Origin: Anaeramoeba flamelloides | Taxonomy: Eukaryota > Metamonada > Anaeramoebidae | Length of the DNA stretch: 64,000 nt | Direction of reading: 5' to 3' | NCBI GenBank assembly: GCA_027625915.1 | Contig: JANTQA010000016.1 | Span: forward strand, 1,245,001 to 1,309,000 | In this document: in pieces, positions 47,487 to 58,004 of the stretch | Position numbering within the stretch: the first letter of the stretch is position 1 | Layout of the letters: each line of letters begins with the position of its first letter | Translations under genes and position numbers: made by a program | Notes under the pieces: model-generated | What the model was told of the DNA's origin: nothing | Databases searched by the model: none | The model's input: only the letters and a program-made list of their open reading frames with translations

Positions 47487-48174
47487 ATTTCCAATATTTT
47501 TTTCCTTACTATACACCTAAATAACCTAAATCAAAAATTCATAAGGGGAAATATCTCCGATGGTCTCTTTCTATGGGCTTGATAATTGAGGTTTGAGAGT
47601 ATAACAAAAAATAAAATACTCAAAAAACTTGACACCAATAAACTCCTTTTTTTGGAAATAATAATTTATTTAAACCAATGGAGTAAGGATCGATAGAGCC
47701 TTTAGCAACATTAAAGGATGACATTTTTGATAGATCTGAAGAATTTATCTAGAGCATCCATCAAACAACATATTTAAAATCTGAAAACCACCACTACTTG
47801 ACAACATTTTTAAAAGCATTCTTTCTTTTTTTTCAAAAACACAAACAGTATTCAAAACAAGGGTTAATGAGGCATTAAAAAAAATACCACAATTTGTCTT
47901 GAATTTTCAATATCTTTTTTTTTTTGTTTAAACCTTGACTCTAAATTGTTAGTTCATCTTTTTGACACAACCAAAGCACCTTAATTTTGAAAAAAAATAA
48001 AATGAGAAAAATAATTATTTATTTTTGGATTTCATACTAGGCCCGCTTATAGAAAAAGAAGCAAGAGATCAACGGAAAAAGCAAAAAAGTCTGTTAATAG
48101 ATTGAAAAAAGGACATTTTTTTGGTTTGAGATTGGTTGGTGGATAAATAGAAATTAAGATCCAAACTTGGGAGT

Positions 48175-48768
48175 TTATTGGTTAACAAGAACGTATTTAA
48201 CATAGCTGTTTTGGTCATTTTCGACGCACTCATTTAATTTATAATTTTTTGGTGTTGCATTTTTGCAATCTTCTTGTTTTGAAAAGAAAACCTCAACAGT
48301 GTCTTTAACTAAAACACCATAAACAGAACCGTAGTCAAGAAGGCGATAACATTCACCTTCTATATAACTTAGTTCAATAGGTTCATCAGAGCAATCGCTT
48401 TTTTGATAATTCAATTGGTTGACTACTCTGGCTGTATCAAGGGTTTTCTTTTCGTGGGTTACTAATTCGGAGACGTCTTCAAGAGTCTTACATTCACCGT
48501 CATTATAGGTGATTGCCTTAGAGCAATCAGAGCAATCTATATTGTTTTCACAGTAATACATATCAAAAGTTGTGTCCTTGTCTTCCATATAGAGACTTGA
48601 TTTCTCTTCGAGATAGCATTGTTGATCGACATAAGTGGTTTCAGTTGGGTTTCCGCCACAGTTTTTGTTGTTAAACACGGAGAGATGGATCAGTTTTTTT
48701 GTTGGTGTTGGCTTGGCAAATACCAAAGACACACAAGAAATAAAAATTAGAATAGAAAGCAATTTCAT
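48175..48768 (-). CDS. Secreted ten-cysteine repeat protein, paralogue 2
   Basis: 197 codons from ATG at 48768 to TAA at 48175. The signal peptide (residues 1-18) is identical to that of paralogue 1. All ten mature cysteines are retained, and a three-codon deletion lies near the C-terminus (CVENDQN then SYVKY). By hand count the mature region differs from paralogue 1 by about 28 amino-acid-changing and about 2 silent substitutions. These cluster around the first three cysteine repeats (for example CENNIDC versus CIDNTDC, and ECKTLEDV versus KCKKVEGI). Function unknown. The pattern suggests the exposed loops are under selection to change, as in surface, defence or recognition proteins. Confidence 0.85.
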   Translation of the reverse strand: MKLLSILIFISCVSLVFAKPTPTKKLIHLSVFNNKNCGGNPTETTYVDQQCYLEEKSSLYMEDKDTTFDMYYCENNIDCSDCSKAITYNDGECKTLEDVSELVTHEKKTLDTARVVNQLNYQKSDCSDEPIELSYIEGECYRLLDYGSVYGVLVKDTVEVFFSKQEDCKNATPKNYKLNECVENDQNSYVKYVLVNQ

Positions 48769-48916
48769 TTTGTTTTGAATACGATTAGATAAAAAAAAAA
48801 AATGATTTTCGAGTTTGAACATTTTGATTTTGAACATCCAAAATAAAACACTGAGACTTTGATCAACCTCAACTCGTATTTTTCTTTTTGCAAAATTACT
48901 ATTTTTTCAAAAGAAA

Positions 48917-49171
48917 ATGATCAATTATCTTGAATACGAGTCAACTTTGACTAATCTGATTGAAAGAACAACCACTGTTGAATTAAAACATATCTGTGAT
49001 TCAGAAAGCTCTTTTAAAAATTTCTTATTTGGTTTTTTTTATATGAGTGAGTTAAATCGAGTTGTCATGAAACAAATAAGTCCTCTGTTTGACATAAATA
49101 TTAAATTTATTTCAAAACTTTTGTTCAAACAGAAAAATTCCACCTTCATAATTATTTTCTCGTCATCTTGA
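48917..49171 (+). CDS. Short hypothetical frame, divergent to secreted gene (copy 2)
   Basis: 84 codons from ATG at 48917. It reads MINYLEYESTLTNLIERT at the start and includes a hydrophobic stretch (FLFGFFY). It lies head-to-head with paralogue 2, about 150 bp away. No domain is recognised; see the copy-1 frame for caveats. Confidence 0.28.
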   Translation: MINYLEYESTLTNLIERTTTVELKHICDSESSFKNFLFGFFYMSELNRVVMKQISPLFDINIKFISKLLFKQKNSTFIIIFSSS

Positions 49172-49731
49172 AAAAATGTGAAAACTGTGGCTTAATCACT
49201 TTCTTTTTCTCACAAACATAAAAAAAAGAAATCCTGCTATTGAAAATTAATTTTTTAGTGATTTAAAATAAAAAATCAATTATTATTTTTTTCTCCTTTT
49301 TTTAGGGCAAAACTTTGGTTTTAGAAACTACTACAACAACCAAGAGATCGATTTTTTTAATGGAAAGAATAATAATTTAAAAAGCAAAAATCTTATTCAA
49401 AAAGTTTTTTTACTTTTTTAAAGTGAAATCCTATTCAAATTTTAAGCTCTAAGAGGAGTTGGGGTACAATACGAAAAAGAGAAAATGACTTCAAAGTTTG
49501 ACAAAGAAAGGCAAGAGTAAATTTTCAAAATTATAATATTTTCTGGATTTTGTTGGATTATCCAATTTCAAATTGAAGATTTTTCCAAGTATGCAAAAAG
49601 TTAATCGGATTTATATTCAAGTCTAGTGATGAACCCAGTCTAACCTGAACAAACATGAAAAGAAAGTGGGTTGTCCAATGAATTTGGAAATGTAGATTTT
49701 CTCAATTGTTTTCTACAATTAAAATTATTAA

Positions 49732-50932
49732 GGGGGCAAGTACATTTTTCATTTTTTGAGTGCCACCATTTATGTGAAACTGAATGATTCAAATCATTTC
49801 TTTAGCAAAATACATGGATATTATCATAAATACTAGAGTGGAATATATCCTAGTATAAGAATTTTTTCATAACAATAAAAAAACACAAATCAAAAAAATG
49901 AAAAAATTGATCAAAAAAAAATAAATAAAAATCATTTATTACTCGATCTTATCTTTAAAATTTGACATAATTACTTCTTCTTTATTTGGTTTTATTTTTA
50001 ATTCTTTAGTGAAAAAAATTTGTTTGGAAAATTTTTGATAAACCAATTACTGTTTATTTCGAAAGAATTTCCAAAATGAATTTTAGATCCCTATTTTCAT
50101 TTATGTAATCTAATTCTAGTTTTAGTTCAGAAAATTAGAGATTTTTTTAATTCTTCTTGAGAATAAGTGTTTACAGGACAAATTCTTTTGATTTTATAAT
50201 TATATATTTTCCATTAAAATGAGAACTCAAAAAAATTCTGAATCTGATTGAAATTTATTATTGAATTGTTCAATTATTGAGATTGAATCTTTTGTAACTG
50301 TTTTTTAATTCCAAGAATTCAACACCTTTATTATAACTTTTGAAATAGTACTCTTTGCTTGGGCTTTGTTTGATAAAAATATTTTAAAAAAGAATTTTAA
50401 AAGTAAATTGGTAACAAAAAGTTTTTTAAAATAATAATAAATAGTAATGGGGTGAGAAATTCAAGGAAAAAAATAGTTTATATCCATACAAACTAAGAAG
50501 TTAAAGAAAACTAATCTTCGAAAATAGGCTTTTATCAATTTTTTTTTTTTCATTCTTGATTTCAACAAATTTATTTGGAATGGTGATCTTTCGTGTTTGG
50601 TCTTCTAAAAGAAAATATCTGTTTCAAATGCACACCTTTTCGGGTCTATTTTTTTTTTTTTACCGTTTGATTAATTTCAATCGTTCGTATAAACACATCT
50701 CTAGATCCAAAAACAAATTTAATAAAACCTAAAATTTAATGGATCAAAAAAAATGTTCAAAAAATTGAAAAATTTAAGATTCAACTCTGAATTACTTTGA
50801 TTCTTTTCACGAATAGAATAGTGAATGGTGTTTTGGTTTCAAAGTTTCAATATCTTATGGTACTCAAAAAATATTTTTCAATAATTTTCACACAATTAAA
50901 ATTTTTCAAAATGGGAAAATGTACTTACTTCC
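49732..50932. mobile_element. TTAA-flanked element Q, 1201 bp, with proven empty site
   Basis: Termini are GGGGGCAAGTACATTTT and, in reverse complement, GGAAGTAAGTACATTTT, between TTAA at 49728-49731 and 50933-50936. Duplicate copy 1 has a single TTAA in otherwise identical flanks (near 39555), so insertion with a TTAA duplication is directly shown. Part of the interior (about 49760-49900) resembles 36640-36800, for example CACCATTTATGTGAAAC. No transposase frame. Confidence 0.92.
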
Positions 50933-51449
50933 TTAACAAAAAGATTTTCTAATTGCCAATGTTTTCATTTTGGAAAAGAAATATTATTTGGTCCACAATA
51001 AATTAATACAAAATTTCATTCAGCTCTCCAAAAAAAAGATTTACAGATTATCTAAAATTTCAAATTATTAAATAGAGTAAAAGTCAGTTTAAATTATTAA
51101 TTTACCTTTTAGAATTGAGTACTTTTGATTTTTTTTCAATTCTGGAAATGTGATTATTTTTGAAAGTTGAATGAAATTTTTGATCTTTTTTTTTTACAAT
51201 TAACAGTAATGTAAGACCCAATTTCTTTAGTGTTAATTCTCAGCTTAAAAGATTTTTTTTAGAATTTACTATCTTCAAAAAAAAAGAAACAAAAAGCAAA
51301 ATTAAAAGTGTCGAAATAAAAAAATTGTACTGAACTAAAAAAAAGAAAAAAAAAAAACAAAAAAATAATTGAATAATTTTAGTTCTTTTGGGATATTCTC
51401 ATAAATACCCTAAAATATATTTATTTATTGTGAAAAAAAGAGTAATTAA

Positions 51450-52143
51450 GGGTCGAGTCACTAGGGTGAAATTTTTTTTTCTGAAATGGAAAAAAACTTT
51501 TAAGTAATTTTTATGGGGTCCTAAAACCAATCAAAAACCAACCAACCTATGAAGTACGATCGATCTCCCAAAATCAACTACTAAAGATGAGGAAATTTTT
51601 AGAAAAACCCGCCAAAGACGGGCACTCAATTTCCAATTAGGATATTTGTGAATTACAATTTTGAAAACAACAATGTCAGTTTTGAAGTGTCGCTCTTTGG
51701 CCCTTTTTGAGATCTCGGTGGTTTTTTTTTCAATTTTTTACACGTTCTCAAATGAGTTATTTTTATCGTAATAATATTACATAATCCATACTTGGTCAAT
51801 TTTAGAGGGTTATCAAATAACCACAAATCAGATTAAATCGAATTAAATTGATTGCGAAATTCAAGAAAGCAATTTGTTTTGAATTAAAGAAATTTAACCA
51901 TTTCAAAATAGAAAATGAGTAAAGATGAATTTTTTTTTTTTTTTTTTTTTTGATTTTTTGAAATTGATAAGGCTTTTAAACTTTTTTTTTTTATTTGAAT
52001 TTTTTATCAAAGATGATCCAATGGAATTTTTTTTTTGTTATTTGAATTTTGTCAACCAAAAGAATGAGTATTTCACAATATCCCTTTTTGGTTTCAGGTC
52101 ACCCCTTGAGTATATAGCATATTCCCGGTAAATGACTAGACCC
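51450..52143 (+). mobile_element. TTAA-flanked MITE, family A, copy 4
   Basis: 694 bp between TTAA at 51446-51449 and 52144-52147. It starts GGGTCGAGTCACTAGGG and ends AATGACTAGACCC. It is more diverged from copies 2 and 3 than they are from each other, so it is an independent insertion rather than a duplicate. Confidence 0.85.
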
Positions 52144-52508
52144 TTAAGGAAAATTTCCCATAATAAAAAAAGAAAAGAATAAAAATAATTAAATATATAT
52201 ATATAAATATGTTTTTTATGACTAGATTAAAAATATATTCAACTGTTGTTAGGTTTTCCAGACTTTATTTATGATTAAAAAAACACTTATATTTCCCAAA
52301 AATAACTTAAATTATGGAAAATTATGATTACCCTTGCTTGAGGTTTCTATTTGTTTGTAAAGTTGAAAGAATTTCCAAATAGAAGTAAGAATTAACAGAA
52401 AAATCTAGAAAAGAGTCGTTACTTTAACCATAATTGACAAATATAGAGTAAATTAAAAGATTTTATTAGAATCTTTTAAATTTTGGAAAAGCTATACAAT
52501 CTACACCA

Positions 52509-52583
52509 ATGACAACACTTCTACCCGAATCCACAGAAGATGTAAGAAACATCGAATCAACTATATTATCAATGATAAAATAA
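52509..52583 (+). CDS. Coding-like fragment, unknown
   Basis: ATG at 52509 and 24 codons of balanced composition (MTTLLPESTEDVRNIE and on) to TAA. The frame extends upstream to a possible acceptor TTATTAG near 52467. No family is recognised. It could be a small exon or a relic. Confidence 0.2.
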   Translation: MTTLLPESTEDVRNIESTILSMIK

Positions 52584-52734
52584 AATTTCTTATTCTGAGA
52601 ATAATTATTGGTTATTTGACTGTTGTTAGGTTTTTTTAATTAAAAAGAATGATGTAAAATTTGGGATTTTACTCAATTCTCAAATATAATTTCAAAAAAA
52701 AAAAAAAAAAATCTACACACTACCTCAAGAGTAT

Positions 52735-53570
52735 GGCACCGATTAAAAAACATCCAAAAATCTAAAACACACAATTTTTTTAAACACTTAAAAATACTTT
52801 TTGAAGAACTTTTAAAAACCGTGGTGTTCAGATATCAAAGTTTAGGATAAAATAACAAATTTATTTTTTGACAATAATAAGTTGGTAATATTTTTGGATT
52901 TTCGACTTAAGGCAACCAATGAGTTTTCGGTACCTTTTGAGTGTAAATAGGATGGGTCAATATCCCGTGGGGCAAATGCATGAGCATACCAACCCATTTT
53001 TTGTGGTGTATGTGTATTTCAGGGTATGTTTGGGTTTGATATGGTCTTACCAGTATGCTTTTTTAGGCACGTCTCTGTTGGGATAGGTTATGTTTGATCA
53101 AATCAATTTCTTTTATCAAATGGAAATATAAATAAAATTTGGTTTGTGTTATATTGTGTAGGGTAGTGTGTGTGTATCAGCAAAATTAGGTATTACAATG
53201 TTTTTTTTTTAAGATTAGAGAATTTTCTTTGCAAAATTTTCAATAATGTTACACAATTAGAAATTATCTTGACACAGGCATTTTCTCTCATTTGTTAATA
53301 CCATTTAACGTTGGTCAGAAATATTACATATATCTAAGATTCCAATTCTTTTCACACCAAGGGGTTGAATACTATTCAAAAATTTACAGTTTTTCAAATT
53401 GTTATTTTTTGACTAAAAAAAAAAAAAAATAATCTATAATAAAATTCCAATTTTACCATAAAAGTGAATACATTAGCACCAGAGTACTTAGAAGTTCGTT
53501 ATAAAATATTTTTTAATTTTCGATTAAAAAACTGTCTAGTATTTATGATTTTGTGGTATTTTTGAGAATA
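52735..53570 (+). mobile_element. Terminal-inverted-repeat element I, copy 2
   Basis: About 840 bp, colinear with 15018-16013: a left end with CATCCAAAAATCTAAAAC, a G/T-rich core (about 52920-53180), CTCATTTGTTAATACC, and a right end with ATTAGCACCAGAGTACTTAG. Terminal inverted repeats are imperfect. No protein frame. Confidence 0.65.
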
Positions 53571-54224
53571 TTTGATAGATTCTTAAATTCCAAAAAAATG
53601 ATTCTTTTCTTTCATTTTTTTTTCATCTTGACTTTCTTTCAAAAAATAAAAAAAATAGTAACAAAAGAAACAAAAATAAAACAAATCAAAAAAAAATATC
53701 AAAGAAAAAGATAAAGAAAAAGAAAAGAAAGAAAAGAAAGAAAAAAGAAAAGAAAAAGAATTTGACAAAATTAGAAAAAATGATTCTGATCTAAATTTTG
53801 AAAATTAAAATTGAGAAGAAATATAGGATAAAACCCATTAGGTTAATTATATATCTTGGATCAAACTCAACTTCTTTAACGCAAAAGAATTTATGTAACT
53901 AATTTATAACCTTTTTTGAAGGTAAATTCATTTTTTTTTTTTTTTTGTGGACAATATAGGCTATGAATTTAATTTATTTTAAAAATTTTTATTTTGTTTG
54001 TTTTTTGGTTTTTATTAAGAAAAATTAATTTATTTTCTTTTGTATCGAAAAAAATTTTTTAAAAAAAATAGCTCTCTTTTTTGAAAAAAAAGTTCCATTT
54101 TAATCTTTCATTTTTAGATATTTATTTTTTAATAATCGTGCTTTAAGAAACCAATCTCAATTCACTTATTATTATTTTAAACTTTTTTTTTTTAATTTGT
54201 TATAAATTTTTTTTTTGATGTTAT

Positions 54225-54375
54225 TTAAATTTTTTTCATATGAGGATCCTGTGAAATTTTGTTTTTTTATTTTTTGAATTTTTGTCTACCAAAAGAATTG
54301 CAATTTCACAATAACCTTTTTCATTTCAATTCATTCAGTGAGTATGGAGCAAATCCAGGATAAATGACTAGAGTC
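54225..54375 (+). mobile_element. Family A right-end fragment
   Basis: Matches the last 150 bp of family A (ACCAAAAGAA, ATTTCACAATAACC, GGATAAATGACTAGAGTC) and stops at TTAA at 54376-54379. The left part is not recognisable, so it is truncated or heavily decayed. Confidence 0.6.
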
Positions 54376-55111
54376 TTAAGATGTTTTTTTTTTTTTTTAC
54401 AGAAATTGAATTTTGATCAGTTAAAAATTTTGGGAAGGAGTTTATTTCTAGTAAAAAAATTTAAAACTGTTTTGGAACAGGGCCATTTCAAAAAAGTGAT
54501 TCACAAAAGTTTTCAAAAACTTAACTAAGATTTTTAAAAAAATCAATACAAAGGTTTGAGCAAGTTTTTTGAAAACTTTTATTGCTCACTTTTTTCAAAT
54601 GTTTTTTCGTGATATTTTTTTTTTGCAAGATACAAAACAATTTCAAAAACATAAATAATAAGAGAATAATTTTTTGATTTGATAATTGAGGACTTGTGGG
54701 CATTTTAATAATAAATGTAAAAAAAATTTCACTTCTTTTTCATATCACATTTCACATAGATTGAAACCACAAAATTTATCCTACTTCTTTGAAGAACCCT
54801 ATTTGAAAAAGAAAAATTCCGAAAATGAAGAGAAAATTTTTTCCCATTTATTATTCAAACACCAGGATTATAATTAAAGATTATTATGATTTTTGTATGC
54901 AGTGATTCTCTAAAATACGAAAACATTTTATCAAGTTGCAAAAATGTCTCTTTTCAAACAAATTCATTAATGAAAAAAGAAGGGAAATTTTTATAAATGT
55001 GTTTTTCTTTTTTCCCTTTTCTTGAACAAAAACAAAAAATGTATTAAGAACTTTTAATGGTAAGGATTTGCAATAAAGAGGTAAAAAAAAAAAAGTTAAT
55101 TTGTTGGCAAT

Positions 55112-57071
55112 TTAATTTTCGTTCCTAATAAGACCTGTTGTTACTTGTTTCTCCTCTGCTTTTTTTTCTGTAACTTCTTTTTTCATTTCGTTGTTTTTTC
55201 CTTCATCAGAGCTTGAGATTGAAGACGAAGAACTATCGTTGCCAAGTTCATCATAGCCAGATCCCGTTGGGATTGTTTTTGGTTGTACTTTGTTACCATT
55301 TTTCAAGGATGTATAATTGCTTATAGAGCCCGACGTTCCCTTTATGTCCCCACTCAGAACAGTTAACCCAAAAAGGAATTGGATGAACCCGAAAACTGCA
55401 CAGATCACACCACTGTTAAAAAGAAGTAAAAAAATAATAATTCAAAAATAGAAAAATTTGAAAGCAATTTTTTTTAATTTGAAAACAAAGGTTGAGTCGA
55501 GAATTGTATGTGTCAATTGGGAAATCTTAATTCTGAAAATTGGACTGGGGTTTTGTTTCTTTTTCTAATTTTGAAAGGATTTTTCGATGGATAAATAAAA
55601 AATAAAAAAAAAAGAAAATCATACAGTACAAGCAAATATTCATGATATTGGCCAGGCGCAATTCCCATTTTTTGATAAAAAAAAAAAAGATTTAGATGTT
55701 TAACTTGAAATATCGATTATCCAAATTTTATGGTTCGTGAATACTATTTTTCCACCTAGTAACATATTTATAGACTTTTAAGAAACTTGATCTAAGGGAT
55801 CTTGCTAACTTAAAAATTTAAATTTTTTTTGGAAAATGTTGAGTTTGGCAAAGCCATTTTTCGGTTGAATTTAACATCTTTGTTATTTTCTCTTCACAAA
55901 TCTTGATATTATTCTTGAAAAAATAAAGAATCCCTTGCTTTCTTCTTTGGTGTATCTAAATTGACTTATTAGATGCTGAAATTTTTTTCGGTTAATTTTG
56001 TTTGGTTGGGTATTCAAAAGCTAAGTGTATTGATTTAGTTAATGTTGTTGTTATTTATTCCCCAAAACTTTCCTTTTCCAATCACTTCTGAGTTGTGTTT
56101 GAATTAAAAAGTCGGTTGTTGACTTTTTTTTTTTTTACTTTATTTATTTTTTTGAATGCTTAAATCCAAATTATTCTCAACAAATTTCTGTAGTACAAAA
56201 TTTCATTAGGAAAATGCCACTCCACTTTCTTTTCAAGTATGTTAGAGTGTAGCGAGAGAGTATAAATATACTTGAAAAGAAAGTGGAGTGCCATTTTCTT
56301 AATATCAAAAAAAAATAGCTTTTTAGTTTTGCCTTGTTTTGTAAGGGAAATTCAATAAGTTTTTGGTCAAAAAATGATTTTCCATCAAAATCTAAAAAAT
56401 CCCAAAAATTGCAATATTTTGACTTTTCCCCAATTCATTGTCTTTTAAGCTTTTTTTCTGTTTATAGTATTTTATTTCAACCCTCACATAGCATAAAATT
56501 CGAATAGTCCTTATTCTAGAAAAAGAATTAAACCCCCTGAAAACTCTTGAAAAATAGGTTGAGTCATAAAAAATAAAAAGAAGACGAAAAAAAATTGGAT
56601 ACCTAAAATTCCAACAAACATTACTAAGAAACCTTTTCCAACATGGCTTCTAAAAAAGCTATATTTTTTCAAAAGGTTTGGAACATCAAAGAATTCGAAA
56701 ACTATTGCAAACATTCGAAAAATACTTTTTGTTTTTCCACACATAAAAAATTATGATCAATTGTTTGTAAAAAAAAGTAACTAACAAGAGATAAAGTAAA
56801 AAAAAAGTATTTGAAAGACACAGAAGTTATTTGTAAAAGTGTTTGTTTGTTTGTTGAGTGGTTGATTAGTTTCTCTTTTTTAAAAAAAAGAAAAAAATTG
56901 AGGTAACCATTACACTGCATAGGAAGAAAAAACAAATCCAGGCCAAGTAAATGGTTTAAAACAAGAACGAATGATCCCAATAACCCCACAAACTACCATT
57001 GAAAATTCGGCTACACCAACAAAAAGAGAAAGACCGAATTTGATTTAATAATTATCACAACGAGATGGCAT
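55112..57071 (-). CDS. COPI-associated/TVP18-like membrane protein, multi-exon
   Basis: Minus strand. The start is probably ATG at 57071 (MPSR), then a very short intron (57011-57058, ending GTGTAG) and an exon at 57010-56914 (FSMVVCGVIGIIRSCF, then FTWPGFVFSSYAV). An intron at 56725-56913 (GTAATG...AAAAAG, phase 2) joins to IFRMFAIVFEFF and, about 18 residues on, SHVGKGFLVMFVGIL. The last exon (55412-55112, acceptor TTAACAG) gives GVICAVFGFIQFLFGL and a Ser/Glu/Lys-rich tail. Four hydrophobic segments with the Y-x-I-F...FEF and GKGxLxxFxGIL pattern match the COPI_assoc family, small Golgi/endosomal membrane proteins. The junction between the third and fourth segments is unresolved: the donors at 56602 (GTATCC) and 56619 (GTTTGT) either do not keep phase or shorten the segment, so a small exon between 55415 and 56600 may be missing. 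Family assignment is by pattern only. Confidence 0.65.
56206..56302. ncRNA. Long perfect hairpin: tiny foldback or small-RNA precursor
   Basis: 35-base arms (56206-56240 and 56268-56302) pair with only two mismatches around a 27-base loop that includes TAGCGAGAGAG. Arm core: CCACTTTCTTTTCAAGTAT. It lies within the region spanned by the COPI-associated gene, probably in an intron. It could be the smallest type of foldback element or a structured RNA; nothing here decides between them. Confidence 0.45.
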
Positions 57072-57528
57072 TTTAGGGGAAAAAAATTAAAGAACTTGAT
57101 GAAAAAAGAATTTAAAAAAAATGAAAACGATAATATCCCCCCTCTGATCATAAAAGTTATTTCAATTTTGCTAAACAAATGACAAAATTGCCTAAGTGGC
57201 GTTTTTGGACCTTTAATATTTTTGTATTTTTCAATTTTTTCAATTTGGCTCTATAAAAATCTCATAGATCATGAGTACCAATAAATTCTTGAAAAAGTTT
57301 TAATCTTTATGGTTCAGTTTCCATTTTTTATGACTTCTTTTACCAACTCTCATAACTCTTTTTTTGCAATAAAATCTTTTTGTTAATTAATTTACAAGAA
57401 TTTCTTTAGATTTTAGAACAACAACAATAAAATTGTTTCTAGAAAGCTATTCAAAGATTTCCAAAATTAAAAGTGAACAAAAAAGTTAAAAACATATTTG
57501 TGAATATATTGATATAGAAAAAAATACC

Positions 57529-58004
57529 TGAAAATAAAAATAATCACAGAAACGATTTTTAATTGTTAATATTTGGGAAATTGTTGTATAATTACTTTGT
57601 TATTTCTTTTATTTCAGAATCAAACTTTGAAGTTAATGACTTAATAAATTGTTTATGAACCAAACAATAAAGTGTACTTAAAGTTTGTTAAAGTGTGACA
57701 TCCATAGGATAGACACTGAATTGTGTGATAACCGTATGTGTGATCAATCTTAAATTGAAAAACCTAATGGAGTTTTTTAGAGGTTTGCTATAAGTCTGAA
57801 AAAAGATAATTTTTATTCTTGTTTTTTGATTTTGTTGATTAGTGTTTTGAACAGGTTTAATAAAAATAATCATCATTTTGATATGTGGCAAGTTATAATT
57901 TTAAAAGTTTGGTGCTTATATAATAGAGATTATGATGTAATCATACAACAATTTCCCGAATATTAAAAATTAAAAATCATCTCAATGATTATTTTTTTAT
58001 TCAG
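57529..58004. mobile_element. Terminal-inverted-repeat element L, copy 3 (diverged)
   Basis: About 475 bp, colinear with 36846-37300. It shares TTTATAGAGGTTTGCTA-like and AATTTTTATTCTTGTTTTTTG blocks and end sequences AAAATAATCACAG and CAATGATTATTTTT. It is clearly older or more diverged than copies 1 and 2. Confidence 0.65.

Larger units (their letters stand above)
43741..51430 (+). repeat. Segmental duplication, copy 2
   Basis: Direct copy of 33592-40523. It abuts a family D terminus on the left. It carries the 1201-bp TTAA element Q (49732-50932) that copy 1 lacks, and lacks the family B element of copy 1. A family A element (51450-52143) begins about 20 bp past its right end. Confidence 0.93.
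52148..55111. other. Intergenic stretch with element I and a family A fragment
   Basis: Holds two GACTGTTGTTAGGTTTT motifs (about 52247 and 52618) around a coding-like fragment, element I copy 2 (52735-53570), a Lys/Glu-type purine-rich tract (53640-53760), a family A end (about 54225-54375) and a foldback-S arm (about 54790-54875). The frame at 54686-54877 falls on the repeat arm and starts at TTG, so it is not called. Confidence 0.5.

Noticed and set aside
53583-53768. Ser/Phe-rich frame on the minus strand with membrane-like character.
   Set aside because: A read-through of a purine-rich simple-sequence tract (AAAGAAAAG-type repeats).
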